6,880 bases of DNA from Clostridiales bacterium (GTDB taxonomy: Bacteria > Bacillota > Clostridia > Oscillospirales > CAG-272): the NCBI GenBank assembly GCA_016280525.1, contig JAEEGW010000158.1:1-6880 (forward strand). Direction: 5' to 3'. The notes under the pieces were generated by a model that saw nothing but the letters and a program-made list of their open reading frames with translations, did no database searches and was not told the origin of the DNA. A program made the position numbers and the translations under genes. Position 1 is the stretch's first letter. Each line of letters begins with the position of its first letter. This document shows positions 1 to 5,889 of the stretch, one piece after another.

Positions 1-65
1 CGTCGCGCATATCCGGCGTATCGCCCGCGGACATATCGGTTTTGCTCATCCGCTTAGGCGAATAA
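1..65 (+). CDS. mnmG: MnmG (GidA) tRNA modification enzyme, 3' end only
   Basis: Only the C-terminal 20 complete codons and the TAA stop (63-65) lie in the window; the frame starts at base 3, with bases 1-2 finishing the previous codon. The peptide begins SRISGVSPADIS and continues into VLLIRLGE. This closely matches the conserved C-terminal helix of MnmG, where Bacillus and Escherichia proteins carry ASRISGV.PA.IS.LL. MnmG is an FAD protein that works with the GTPase MnmE to install the carboxymethylaminomethyl (or aminomethyl) group on wobble uridine 34 of certain tRNAs in the cytoplasm. The tail after the conserved block (IRLGE) is short compared with the family, in which several more residues often follow. 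No clear terminator hairpin is seen between this stop and the promoter that follows. The identification rests on a short but distinctive motif. Confidence 0.85.
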   Translation, partial: SRISGVSPADISVLLIRLGE

Positions 66-100
66 TTTACATATTTGTCACACACAGCCGTTTTATTTTA

Positions 101-129
101 TTGAAATTCGATAAAATTACGTGTATAAT
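101..129 (+). promoter_or_regulatory. Sigma-A type promoter for the transketolase operon
   Basis: A -35 box TTGAAA (101-106, 5 of 6 to consensus) and a perfect -10 box TATAAT (124-129) are separated by exactly 17 bases. The T/A-rich run TTTTATTTTA (91-100) lies directly upstream, where an UP element would sit. Transcription should start near 136-137, giving a leader of about 26 bases that contains the Shine-Dalgarno site. It lies between the mnmG stop and the first transketolase gene, as expected for a new transcription unit. No operator palindrome or riboswitch-sized leader is visible. Confidence 0.75.
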
Positions 130-150
130 ATCTTTTACAGAAACAATATT

Positions 151-156
151 AAGGAG
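151..156 (+). promoter_or_regulatory. Shine-Dalgarno site that fixes the start of the first transketolase gene
   Basis: AAGGAG lies 6 bases before ATG at 163. The same frame is open further upstream to a GTG at 121. That GTG overlaps the -10 region, would precede the expected transcription start, and has no ribosome site. The ATG at 163 is therefore the start, giving 280 rather than 294 residues. Confidence 0.8.
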
Positions 157-162
157 CTATAT

Positions 163-1005
163 ATGAATACAGCAAAGAAAAAATCTCTGTGCAAACTTGC
201 CGCGCACGTCCGTATGGATATTTTAACGGAAGTATATTCGGCAAATTCCGGACATCCCGGCGGATCTTTATCCATAGCGGACGTCCTTGCATATCTTTAC
301 AAATGCGTTTTGCGGGTAGACCCCAAAAACCCGGACGACCCGGACCGCGACCGTTTCGTACTGTCAAAAGGTCACACCGCTCCGGCGCTTTACGCGATAC
401 TGGCGGAGCGCGGATTCATTCCGAAGGAAGAACTTAAAAAGTTCCGCAGCATAGACAGCTATCTGCAGGGACATCCCGATATGAAGCATACGCCCGGCTG
501 CGATATGACGTCCGGCTCTCTCGGCCTCGGACTTTCGGCCGCCGCCGGAATGGCGCTCGGCGCAAAGCATCAGGGCAAGGATTTCAGAGTTTACGCGATA
601 TGCGGCGACGGCGAGCTTGCGGAAGGTCAGATCTGGGAGGCGGCTATGTTCTCCGCCCACTACAAGCTCGACAATCTCTGCGTATTCATAGACTGGAACG
701 GCTTGCAGATAGACGGCAGGATAGTGGACGTTATGAACTCTACGCCGATTGACGAGAAATTCGCCGCTTTCGGCTGGCACGTACAGCTTATCGACGGGCA
801 CGATTTCAACTGCATTGAACACGCCGTCAAAGAAGCACAGAATACGACCGGCCGGCCGTCCGTTATAATTCTGAAGACAATAAAGGGCAAAGGCGTATCC
901 TACATGGAAGACAAGGCGAGCTGGCACGGCGCCGCGCCGAACGAAGAACAGTACAAACAGGGCATGGCGGAGCTGCAGGCCGCTTTGGCAGCGCTTGATA
1001 AATAA
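163..1005 (+). CDS. Transketolase, N-terminal (TPP-binding) subunit
   Basis: This 280-residue protein is the N-terminal half of transketolase, which transfers two-carbon ketol units between sugar phosphates in the non-oxidative pentose phosphate pathway, using thiamine diphosphate (TPP) and Mg2+. Visible family signatures, counted from the ATG at 163: SGHPGGSLS at 29-37 with the substrate/cofactor histidine H31, SKGHTAPALY at 68-77 with H71, GSLGLGLS at 118-125, and the TPP/metal motif starting GDGELAEGQ at 148 and ending in IDWNG around 176-180. KGKGVSYME (241-249) and WHG (254-256) follow. About 280 residues is normal for the split form; single-chain transketolases are about 650. The pyrimidine-binding domain is on the next gene, 12 bases downstream, and both chains are needed for the active site. 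The start is chosen on AAGGAG at 151-156. No broken or missing motif is seen. Confidence 0.95.
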   Translation: MNTAKKKSLCKLAAHVRMDILTEVYSANSGHPGGSLSIADVLAYLYKCVLRVDPKNPDDPDRDRFVLSKGHTAPALYAILAERGFIPKEELKKFRSIDSYLQGHPDMKHTPGCDMTSGSLGLGLSAAAGMALGAKHQGKDFRVYAICGDGELAEGQIWEAAMFSAHYKLDNLCVFIDWNGLQIDGRIVDVMNSTPIDEKFAAFGWHVQLIDGHDFNCIEHAVKEAQNTTGRPSVIILKTIKGKGVSYMEDKASWHGAAPNEEQYKQGMAELQAALAALDK

Positions 1006-1017
1006 GGAGATACGGCA

Positions 1018-1962
1018 ATGAGTGAGAAAAAAGCAACAAGAGAAGCATACGGAGAGGCTTTAGCCGAATTCGGTGCGAAATATGATAAACTGGTAGTTCT
1101 TGACGCCGATCTTGCCGGCGCGACGAAGACGGCGACGTTTAAAAAAGCGTTCCCGGACCGTCATTTTGACTGCGGTATAGCGGAGGGCAACATGGTGTCC
1201 GTCGCCGCGGGCCTTTCCACCACGGGACTTATCCCGTTTGCGTCCTCGTTTGCCATGTTTTTGGCGGGACGCGCGTTTGAGCCGATAAGAAACTCGATAG
1301 GCTATCCGCATCTGAACGTCAAATTAGGCGCGACGCACGGCGGCATAACCGTAGGCGAGGACGGCGCTACGCATCAGTGTCTTGAAGACTTTTCCGTAAT
1401 GCGCACCATCCCCGGCATGACTGTCATCTGCCCGGCGGACGCAACGGAAACGAGAGCCGCGGTAGAGGCGGCGATAAAATACGTGGGTCCGGTATATCTG
1501 CGTTTCGGCCGCGCCGCGACGCCTGTACTTTTCGACCGCGACAGCTATAAATTCAAAATTGGCAAGGGCGTCGTCATGGCTGACGGCAAAGACGTCACGA
1601 TAGCCGCAAACGGCTTTATGGTAGCGATAGCTCTTGAAGCAAGAGAACTGCTCAAAGCGGACGGAATTGACGCGGCTGTTCTGAACATTCACACGATAAA
1701 ACCGCTTGACGAGGCGCTTATCTGCAAATACGCGAAAAAGACCGGCGCTATAGTCACGGCCGAGGAACACAACATTATAGGCGGTCTCGGCTCCGCGGTA
1801 TGCGAGGCGATATGCGGCAAGACGCCCGTACCGGTGCTCCGCGTAGGCGTTGAAGATCAGTTCGGCAGAAGCGGAAAAGTTCCGCCCTTACTTGAATACT
1901 ACGGACTTACACCGAAGAACATCGCGGAAAAATGCAAAGCCGCGATAGCAATGAAAAAATAA
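1018..1962 (+). CDS. Transketolase, C-terminal (pyrimidine-binding) subunit
   Basis: This 314-residue protein is the partner of the preceding subunit and completes the split transketolase. It supplies the PYR domain, which contacts the TPP aminopyrimidine, and the C-terminal transketolase domain. DCGIAEGNMVSVAAGL at 51-66 holds the conserved glutamate (E56) that activates TPP in this family. THGG (106-109), GEDGATHQ (113-120) and the following EDFSVMRTIPG are typical of the PYR domain. The C-terminal domain covers roughly 190-310 and includes AEEHNIIGGLGSAV (248-261). The Shine-Dalgarno AAGGAG (1004-1009) overlaps the upstream stop codon, 8 bases before the ATG, so the two halves are probably translated in a coordinated way. 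The family also includes 1-deoxyxylulose-5-phosphate synthase and pyruvate dehydrogenase E1. The two-gene arrangement and motif spacing favour transketolase, though a role on another ketose substrate cannot be excluded. Confidence 0.94.
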   Translation: MSEKKATREAYGEALAEFGAKYDKLVVLDADLAGATKTATFKKAFPDRHFDCGIAEGNMVSVAAGLSTTGLIPFASSFAMFLAGRAFEPIRNSIGYPHLNVKLGATHGGITVGEDGATHQCLEDFSVMRTIPGMTVICPADATETRAAVEAAIKYVGPVYLRFGRAATPVLFDRDSYKFKIGKGVVMADGKDVTIAANGFMVAIALEARELLKADGIDAAVLNIHTIKPLDEALICKYAKKTGAIVTAEEHNIIGGLGSAVCEAICGKTPVPVLRVGVEDQFGRSGKVPPLLEYYGLTPKNIAEKCKAAIAMKK

Positions 1963-1971
1963 GGAAAAACG

Positions 1972-3111
1972 ATGAAAAACACGAAAAAACGCAGAATAAA
2001 AGCATCTGCCGTGATAATACGTATCGCGGTATGTGTTTTGACTGCGCTTTTTCTTGCCGCCTCGCTCATTTTTTCTGGCGTTGCGGTGATAAATTACGGG
2101 CCGTCCAAAACGGCGCGCGACCTTTTCGTCATCTCCATGCTGGAGACGTCCGCGGCAAAGTTTCTGGCAACGTGGTACTTCTCTCCCGCTGAGATAGAAT
2201 CCATAGTGGAAGAAAACGCCGTGGTGGCGGAGCAGGGTTCGACAGACCCCTCGCTCATAAAAATAAACACCAACCCGGATACAGAAACGGAATTTGAAAC
2301 GCTGCCGTCTCTAATAGACGACGAAACGGACGAAAACGTGACGGAGGCAACGGAAGAAACGGAAGAGATCACGTACGCGACGGAAACGGACCCCGAAGAT
2401 GAAAAACACAGCGGCGCCCTCTCCGTAAAAGGTGACGGACTTGAGATATACGACGTGTCCGGTCCCTCTTACAGCGGAAAAATGATGGTGGTACACGACC
2501 CGTCGCGGCTCTTCGTGGGCGTCTGCGGAGACTACACCAAAGAAGGCGTGACCGGAAAAACGCTTTCATCCATGGCTAAGTCGTATAACGCGACGGCTGG
2601 CATAAACGGCGGCGGTTTCCGTGACGACGGCGGTCTCGGCAACGGCGGCACGCCCATAGGTCTCGTTATAACAAAAGGCAAGCTCGTATTCGGTGAGCTT
2701 GACAAAAAATACGAGATAATAGGCTTCAACAAAAACAACGTCTTTATAGTCGGTACGATGACGGGGCAGCAGGCGCTTGACGCGGGCATACGCGACGCGC
2801 TGTCTTTCAGCCCCATCCTCGTGATGAACGGCAAAGCGTCTTCCGTATCCGGTACCGGCGGCGGTCTGAACCCGCGTACCGCGATAGGTCAGCGCGCGGA
2901 CGGGGCCGTGCTACTGCTCGTTATAGACGGCAGACAGCCCGCGTCTTTAGGCGCGACGTACGCCGATCTTATAGACGTCATGCTTGAATACGGGGCGGTC
3001 AACGCCGCGAATCTCGACGGTGGAAACTCATCCGGTATGTATTACGACGGCTCGATAGTAAACAGAGGTCTGCTCACGCGCGGACTTCCCACCTGCTTTT
3101 TAGTGAAATGA
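1972..3111 (+). CDS. Membrane-anchored phosphodiester glycosidase (NAGPA domain) protein
   Basis: The protein has 379 residues. A basic N-terminus (KKRRIK) is followed by a hydrophobic segment at about 12-40, which reads as an uncleaved signal anchor, so the rest should face outward. An ETSAAKFLATWYFSPAEI segment (58-75) follows, then an acidic Thr/Glu-rich linker (about 102-145). The C-terminal domain (about 158-379) matches the NAGPA/phosphodiester glycosidase family: INGGGF (211-216), PRTAIGQ (301-307), VIDGRQ (317-322), NLDGGNSSGMYY (347-358) and a final GLPTCFLVK. Family members remove sugar-phosphodiester caps; human NAGPA uncovers mannose-6-phosphate. Bacterial members are linked to envelope glycans or exopolysaccharide, and the substrate here is unknown. 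AAGGA (1961-1965) overlaps the transketolase stop, 6 bases before the ATG. The 3' end overlaps the next gene by four bases. Domain assignment is firm; the role is inferred. Confidence 0.88.
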   Translation: MKNTKKRRIKASAVIIRIAVCVLTALFLAASLIFSGVAVINYGPSKTARDLFVISMLETSAAKFLATWYFSPAEIESIVEENAVVAEQGSTDPSLIKINTNPDTETEFETLPSLIDDETDENVTEATEETEEITYATETDPEDEKHSGALSVKGDGLEIYDVSGPSYSGKMMVVHDPSRLFVGVCGDYTKEGVTGKTLSSMAKSYNATAGINGGGFRDDGGLGNGGTPIGLVITKGKLVFGELDKKYEIIGFNKNNVFIVGTMTGQQALDAGIRDALSFSPILVMNGKASSVSGTGGGLNPRTAIGQRADGAVLLLVIDGRQPASLGATYADLIDVMLEYGAVNAANLDGGNSSGMYYDGSIVNRGLLTRGLPTCFLVK

Positions 3112-4304
3112 AGAAAATATCGAAATTCTGGCTGATCTACGTGATCTGCGTAGCCGTTATCATGATACTTATCTGCGGCGTACTCGTGTATTTATCCTCG
3201 TATCTGAAAAAATATGAGATAAAGGCGCAGGCGGAAGCGGCGGTAAAACGCGCCGCGGAAGCCCAGCACTTACTTGAAGTAAGAGACGAGGCGGAGCGGC
3301 AAAGCGCGGTTGGCATAGCGAAACGCAAAAATCTGATAGCAGCGGTAAAGGTCGCCGCAAATTCGGCGTCCGTCAATATTGCGGAAGCGGTGAGCTCCTC
3401 GCCCGAGCGCGTCATGGACGCGGTATTGCTGTCGTTAAACGAACACGGCATATCCGCCGTATCCGAATACGTAAAGTGCGAAGTGGGCAAATACGAAGAC
3501 CCGAACGCGGTGTTTAAATATATAGACGCTCTGCCCGGCGCGTATTCATACGAAACCGTGTCAAAGCTTGAATATACGTTAAGAAAAGGCGGGCTTGACA
3601 TGGCTGTGTCGTTAGCGGAAGGACCGGGTGAGAAAAATTACGGCGTATCCGCCGTTTCCGTCACCATCCCCCTCGTTTCGCACAAAGTGACGGCTCCGGA
3701 GGGCGCGCGCATAACGGTAAACGGCAAAGACGCGGACGAGCAGCCGGAATATCAGAAACAAAGCTATGCGGACAGCATACCGTCTTTTTTCACCGTGCCG
3801 CAGATCGCGCTGTACGAATTTGACGGATTTATCTACCGTCCGGAGATCAAAGCGTATTCAGGCGGCAAAGAATGCAGCGCCGTAAACTACGAAAACAAAA
3901 CGGTATTCACGAATCCGCCTGACGAAAAATATAAAACGGAGTTGTTTGACCGCATCTGCGAGCTTTCGTTCGCATACTCCGACTTTGTTGCCGGCGCTTT
4001 CAAGTTTGAAGAGATGAAGCCGTTTCTCTACTCCGGCACAAAGCTTTACAGAAATCTGTCAAGTTTTGACAACAGGTGGTATTACGAATTCCACCATATT
4101 GTAAACGAATACCCGAAAATAACGGAGCTGACGGTCATATCGGACAATCTCGTATCCGCTCATATAGAATTCAATCAGTCGCTGCGAAGTGAAAAAGACA
4201 AAACTTACAACGATATAAGAATAAAACTGACCGTATATATAGGCTGCGACAAAGTGCCGAAAGGCGACGATAAAAGCGCGTGGCTCCTCGTCCACGTTGA
4301 ATGA
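3108..4304 (+). CDS. Membrane-anchored extracytoplasmic protein of unknown function
   Basis: I do not recognise a named family for this 398-residue protein. Residues 1-6 (MKKISK) and a hydrophobic stretch at about 8-30 form one N-terminal membrane anchor. An Ala/Glu/Lys-rich segment (about 36-68) looks helical, possibly a coiled-coil stalk. The rest is soluble and probably outside the cell. TAPEGARITVNGKDA (195-209) resembles the beta-strand pattern of PEGA-like repeats. The last 125 residues (about 275-398) have a helix followed by alternating strands ending in IKLTVYIGCD and AWLLVHVE, suggesting an NTF2-like fold; this is inference from pattern only. No catalytic motif is seen. The ATG at 3108 overlaps the TGA of the glycosidase gene as ATGA, and there is no good Shine-Dalgarno site, so translation is probably coupled to the upstream gene. 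A joint function with the glycosidase is therefore plausible. Confidence 0.85.
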   Translation: MKKISKFWLIYVICVAVIMILICGVLVYLSSYLKKYEIKAQAEAAVKRAAEAQHLLEVRDEAERQSAVGIAKRKNLIAAVKVAANSASVNIAEAVSSSPERVMDAVLLSLNEHGISAVSEYVKCEVGKYEDPNAVFKYIDALPGAYSYETVSKLEYTLRKGGLDMAVSLAEGPGEKNYGVSAVSVTIPLVSHKVTAPEGARITVNGKDADEQPEYQKQSYADSIPSFFTVPQIALYEFDGFIYRPEIKAYSGGKECSAVNYENKTVFTNPPDEKYKTELFDRICELSFAYSDFVAGAFKFEEMKPFLYSGTKLYRNLSSFDNRWYYEFHHIVNEYPKITELTVISDNLVSAHIEFNQSLRSEKDKTYNDIRIKLTVYIGCDKVPKGDDKSAWLLVHVE

Positions 4305-4348
4305 CAAAGAAGTAATTAAATTGATATAAACAGAAAGGAAAGACCGTA

Positions 4349-5629
4349 ATGATAGACATTAAATTTTTAAGAGAAAACCCCGATACCGTAAAGCAGAACA
4401 TCAAAAATAAATTCCAATTTGAAAAACTGCCTCTGGTAGACGAGGTCATAGAGCTTGACAAGCAGAACCGCGCGTATATACTTGAAGGGGACGAGCTCCG
4501 CGCTTCCCGCAACAAGCTGTCCAAACAGATAGGCGCCCTTATGGGTCAGGGCAAAAAGGACGAGGCGGAGGCTGTCAAGGCGCAGGTCACCGCAAACGCC
4601 AACCGCTTAGCGGAGCTTGAAAAGCTGGAAGAAGAATGTACGGAGAAAATACGCGGTATAATGATGCGTATTCCTAACATAATAGACCCGTCCGTTCCGA
4701 TAGGCAAGGACGATTCCGAAAACGTGGAGGTCACGCGTTTCGGCGAGCCGAAGGTGCCGGATTTTGATATCCCGTACCACACGGATATACTCGAATCACT
4801 GCACGGCATAGACCTTGACAGCGCGAGAAGAGTCGCGGGCAACGGCTTCTATTATCTTACCGGAGATATTGCAAGACTTCATTCGGCAGTTCTGACCTAC
4901 GCGCGCGATTTTATGATAGACAGAGGCTTTACCTATTGCGTGCCGCCGTTTATGATCCGTTCCAACGTCGTCACCGGCGTTATGAGTTTTGCGGAAATGG
5001 ACGCGATGATGTATAAGATAGAGGGCGAGGACCTGTATCTTATCGGCACGAGCGAACATTCGATGATAGGCAGATTCATAGATCAGATGATACCGGAAGC
5101 ACAGCTTCCGCTGACGCTCACAAGCTATTCTCCGTGCTTCAGAAAAGAAAAGGGCGCTCACGGCATAGAGGAGCGCGGCGTTTACCGCATACACCAGTTT
5201 GAAAAGCAGGAAATGATCGTAGTCTGCAAGCCCGAGGACAGCAAAATGTGGTTTGACAAGCTGTGGCAGAACACGGTAGACCTGTTCAGAACGCTTGATA
5301 TCCCGGTAAGAACGCTTGAATGCTGCTCGGGCGATCTGGCAGACCTTAAAGTCAAGAGCGTTGACGTTGAGGCGTGGTCGCCGAGACAGAAGAAGTATTT
5401 TGAAGTCGGTTCCTGCTCCAACCTGGGCGACGCGCAGGCGAGAAGACTTAAGATAAGAATAAAAGGCGACGGCAAGACTTATCTGCCGCATACGTTAAAC
5501 AACACGGTCGTCGCACCGCCGAGAATGCTCATAGCGTTTGTCGAAAACAACCTGAATGAAGACGGCTCCGTCAACATTCCGGAGGTTTTAAGACCGTATA
5601 TGGGCGGAAAAGACAAGATAACAAAATAA
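4349..5629 (+). CDS. serS: Seryl-tRNA synthetase
   Basis: This 426-residue class II aminoacyl-tRNA synthetase charges tRNA-Ser (and tRNA-Sec where present) with serine, using ATP, in the cytoplasm. The length is normal. Residues 1 to about 110 form the long antiparallel coiled coil that grips the tRNA variable arm, starting with the typical MIDIKFLRENP and RNKLSKQIG (54-62). The catalytic domain holds the serine-binding TSE (234-236, often TAE in bacteria), motif 2 with CFRKEKG (263-269) and RIHQFEKQEM (280-289), GSCSN (354-358), and motif 3 TLNNTVVAPPRMLIAFVE (382-399), which keeps the ATP-contacting arginine R392. NIPEVLRPYMGG near the end is standard. AAGGA (4335-4339) lies 9 bases before the ATG. 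The 44-base gap upstream has no T-box leader, so it is either read from the upstream operon or has a weak local promoter. Confidence 0.96.
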   Translation: MIDIKFLRENPDTVKQNIKNKFQFEKLPLVDEVIELDKQNRAYILEGDELRASRNKLSKQIGALMGQGKKDEAEAVKAQVTANANRLAELEKLEEECTEKIRGIMMRIPNIIDPSVPIGKDDSENVEVTRFGEPKVPDFDIPYHTDILESLHGIDLDSARRVAGNGFYYLTGDIARLHSAVLTYARDFMIDRGFTYCVPPFMIRSNVVTGVMSFAEMDAMMYKIEGEDLYLIGTSEHSMIGRFIDQMIPEAQLPLTLTSYSPCFRKEKGAHGIEERGVYRIHQFEKQEMIVVCKPEDSKMWFDKLWQNTVDLFRTLDIPVRTLECCSGDLADLKVKSVDVEAWSPRQKKYFEVGSCSNLGDAQARRLKIRIKGDGKTYLPHTLNNTVVAPPRMLIAFVENNLNEDGSVNIPEVLRPYMGGKDKITK

Positions 5630-5668
5630 AAAAATGGAGACTGTCGCATTTAGCTGCAACCCCTTTAA
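5630..5668. other. Left flank of the hairpin array, possible half of a lost terminator
   Basis: An A run directly after the serS stop leads into GGAGACTGTCGCA (5636-5648), which looks like the ascending arm of an intrinsic terminator. Its complement TGCGACAGTCTCC is not found anywhere up to 5889. A weak hairpin, GTCGCA with TGCAAC (5643-5648 and 5655-5660, one C/A mismatch, 6-base loop), can form but is not followed by a T run. No ORF is supported here. Confidence 0.4.
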
Positions 5669-5866
5669 TGTCCCGTGAGGGACAATTCATGAACAAAGTT
5701 CAATTCATGTTCGCCCCGAACAATTCATGCGCCGATTGCGGCGCAATTCATAATCAGCAGCAAATTTTTACTATTAAATGAATTGGCTGCGCCATGAATT
5801 GATGCTTGCGCATCATGAATTGACGGTCATACCGTCATGAATTGAATTGCACCAAGGCGCAATTCA
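5669..5866. repeat. Ordered array of eight TG...CA hairpins joined by inverted 5-base linkers
   Basis: This non-coding element fills most of the 260-base gap between serS and the next gene. Each hairpin starts with TG and ends with CA, has a loop of only 3-4 bases, and has its own stem sequence. H1 5669-5684 (TGTCCC/GGGACA), H2 5690-5702 (TGAAC/GTTCA), H3 5708-5722 (TGTTCG/CGAACA), H4 5728-5745 (TGCGCCG/CGGCGCA). H5 5784-5794 (TGGC/GCCA), H6 5800-5815 (TGATGC/GCATCA), H7 5821-5837 (TGACGGT/ACCGTCA), H8 5843-5866 (TGAATTGC/GCAATTCA). In the left half the linkers are exactly ATTCA (5685-5689, 5703-5707, 5723-5727, 5746-5750). In the right half they are exactly TGAAT (5779-5783, 5795-5799, 5816-5820, 5838-5842). 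The 9-mer CAATTCATG, or its complement, results at six junctions. No mobile-element protein is nearby. It is not a CRISPR array, because spacers are self-complementary and the repeat is too short. I know of no family name for it. Confidence 0.93.
5751..5776. other. AT-rich centre of the hairpin array
   Basis: This is the point where the linker orientation switches. TAAT (5751-5754) can pair with ATTA (5773-5776), and AG (5756-5757) with CT (5771-5772), with C5755 bulged, leaving a loop of 13 bases that contains AAATTTTT. It is the only part of the array that lacks a TG...CA hairpin and would be the apex of a fold spanning the whole element. Confidence 0.6.
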
Positions 5867-5876
5867 TTATATTTTT
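5843..5876 (+). terminator. Possible intrinsic terminator formed by the last hairpin of the array
   Basis: The eighth hairpin (TGAATTGC with GCAATTCA, then one A/C mismatch and an inner C-G pair) is followed at once by TTATATTTTT (5867-5876). Stem plus T-rich tail fits a rho-independent terminator for transcripts coming through serS. The stem is AT-rich and the tail is interrupted by two A residues, so its strength is doubtful. Confidence 0.35.
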
Positions 5877-5889
5877 CCTTAAGGTTTTT

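Noticed and set aside
1..49. A minus-strand start (ATG at 49 reading leftwards, MSKTDMSAGDTP) as the beginning of a divergent gene
   Set aside because: There is no proper ribosome site, and the + strand frame 3 gives the highly specific MnmG C-terminus with a stop at 63-65, which explains this DNA better.
4162..4172. GAATTCAAT inside the unknown-function gene, similar to the array linker
   Set aside because: It is a single copy with no flanking TG...CA hairpins and lies within coding sequence, so it is most likely chance.
4301..4330. Possible promoter before serS: ATGACA (4301-4306), 18 bases, then extended -10 TGATATAAA (4322-4330)
   Set aside because: The predicted transcription start near 4337 falls inside the serS Shine-Dalgarno site (4335-4339), which would give a leader too short for normal initiation. 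It remains possible but unsupported.
5669..5684. First hairpin as the serS terminator
   Set aside because: The stem is GC-rich with a GTGA loop but is followed by CAATTCATGAAC rather than a T run.
5669..5866. CRISPR array
   Set aside because: The conserved unit is only about 9 bases, the intervals are 16-23 bases and self-complementary, and the unit reverses orientation midway; no cas gene is present.
5842..5873. Promoter for the lipoprotein: TTGAAT (5842-5847) or TTGCAC (5847-5852) with TATATT (5868-5873)
   Set aside because: The spacers would be 20 or 15 bases, both poor, and the -35 candidates are parts of the repeat's linker and stem.
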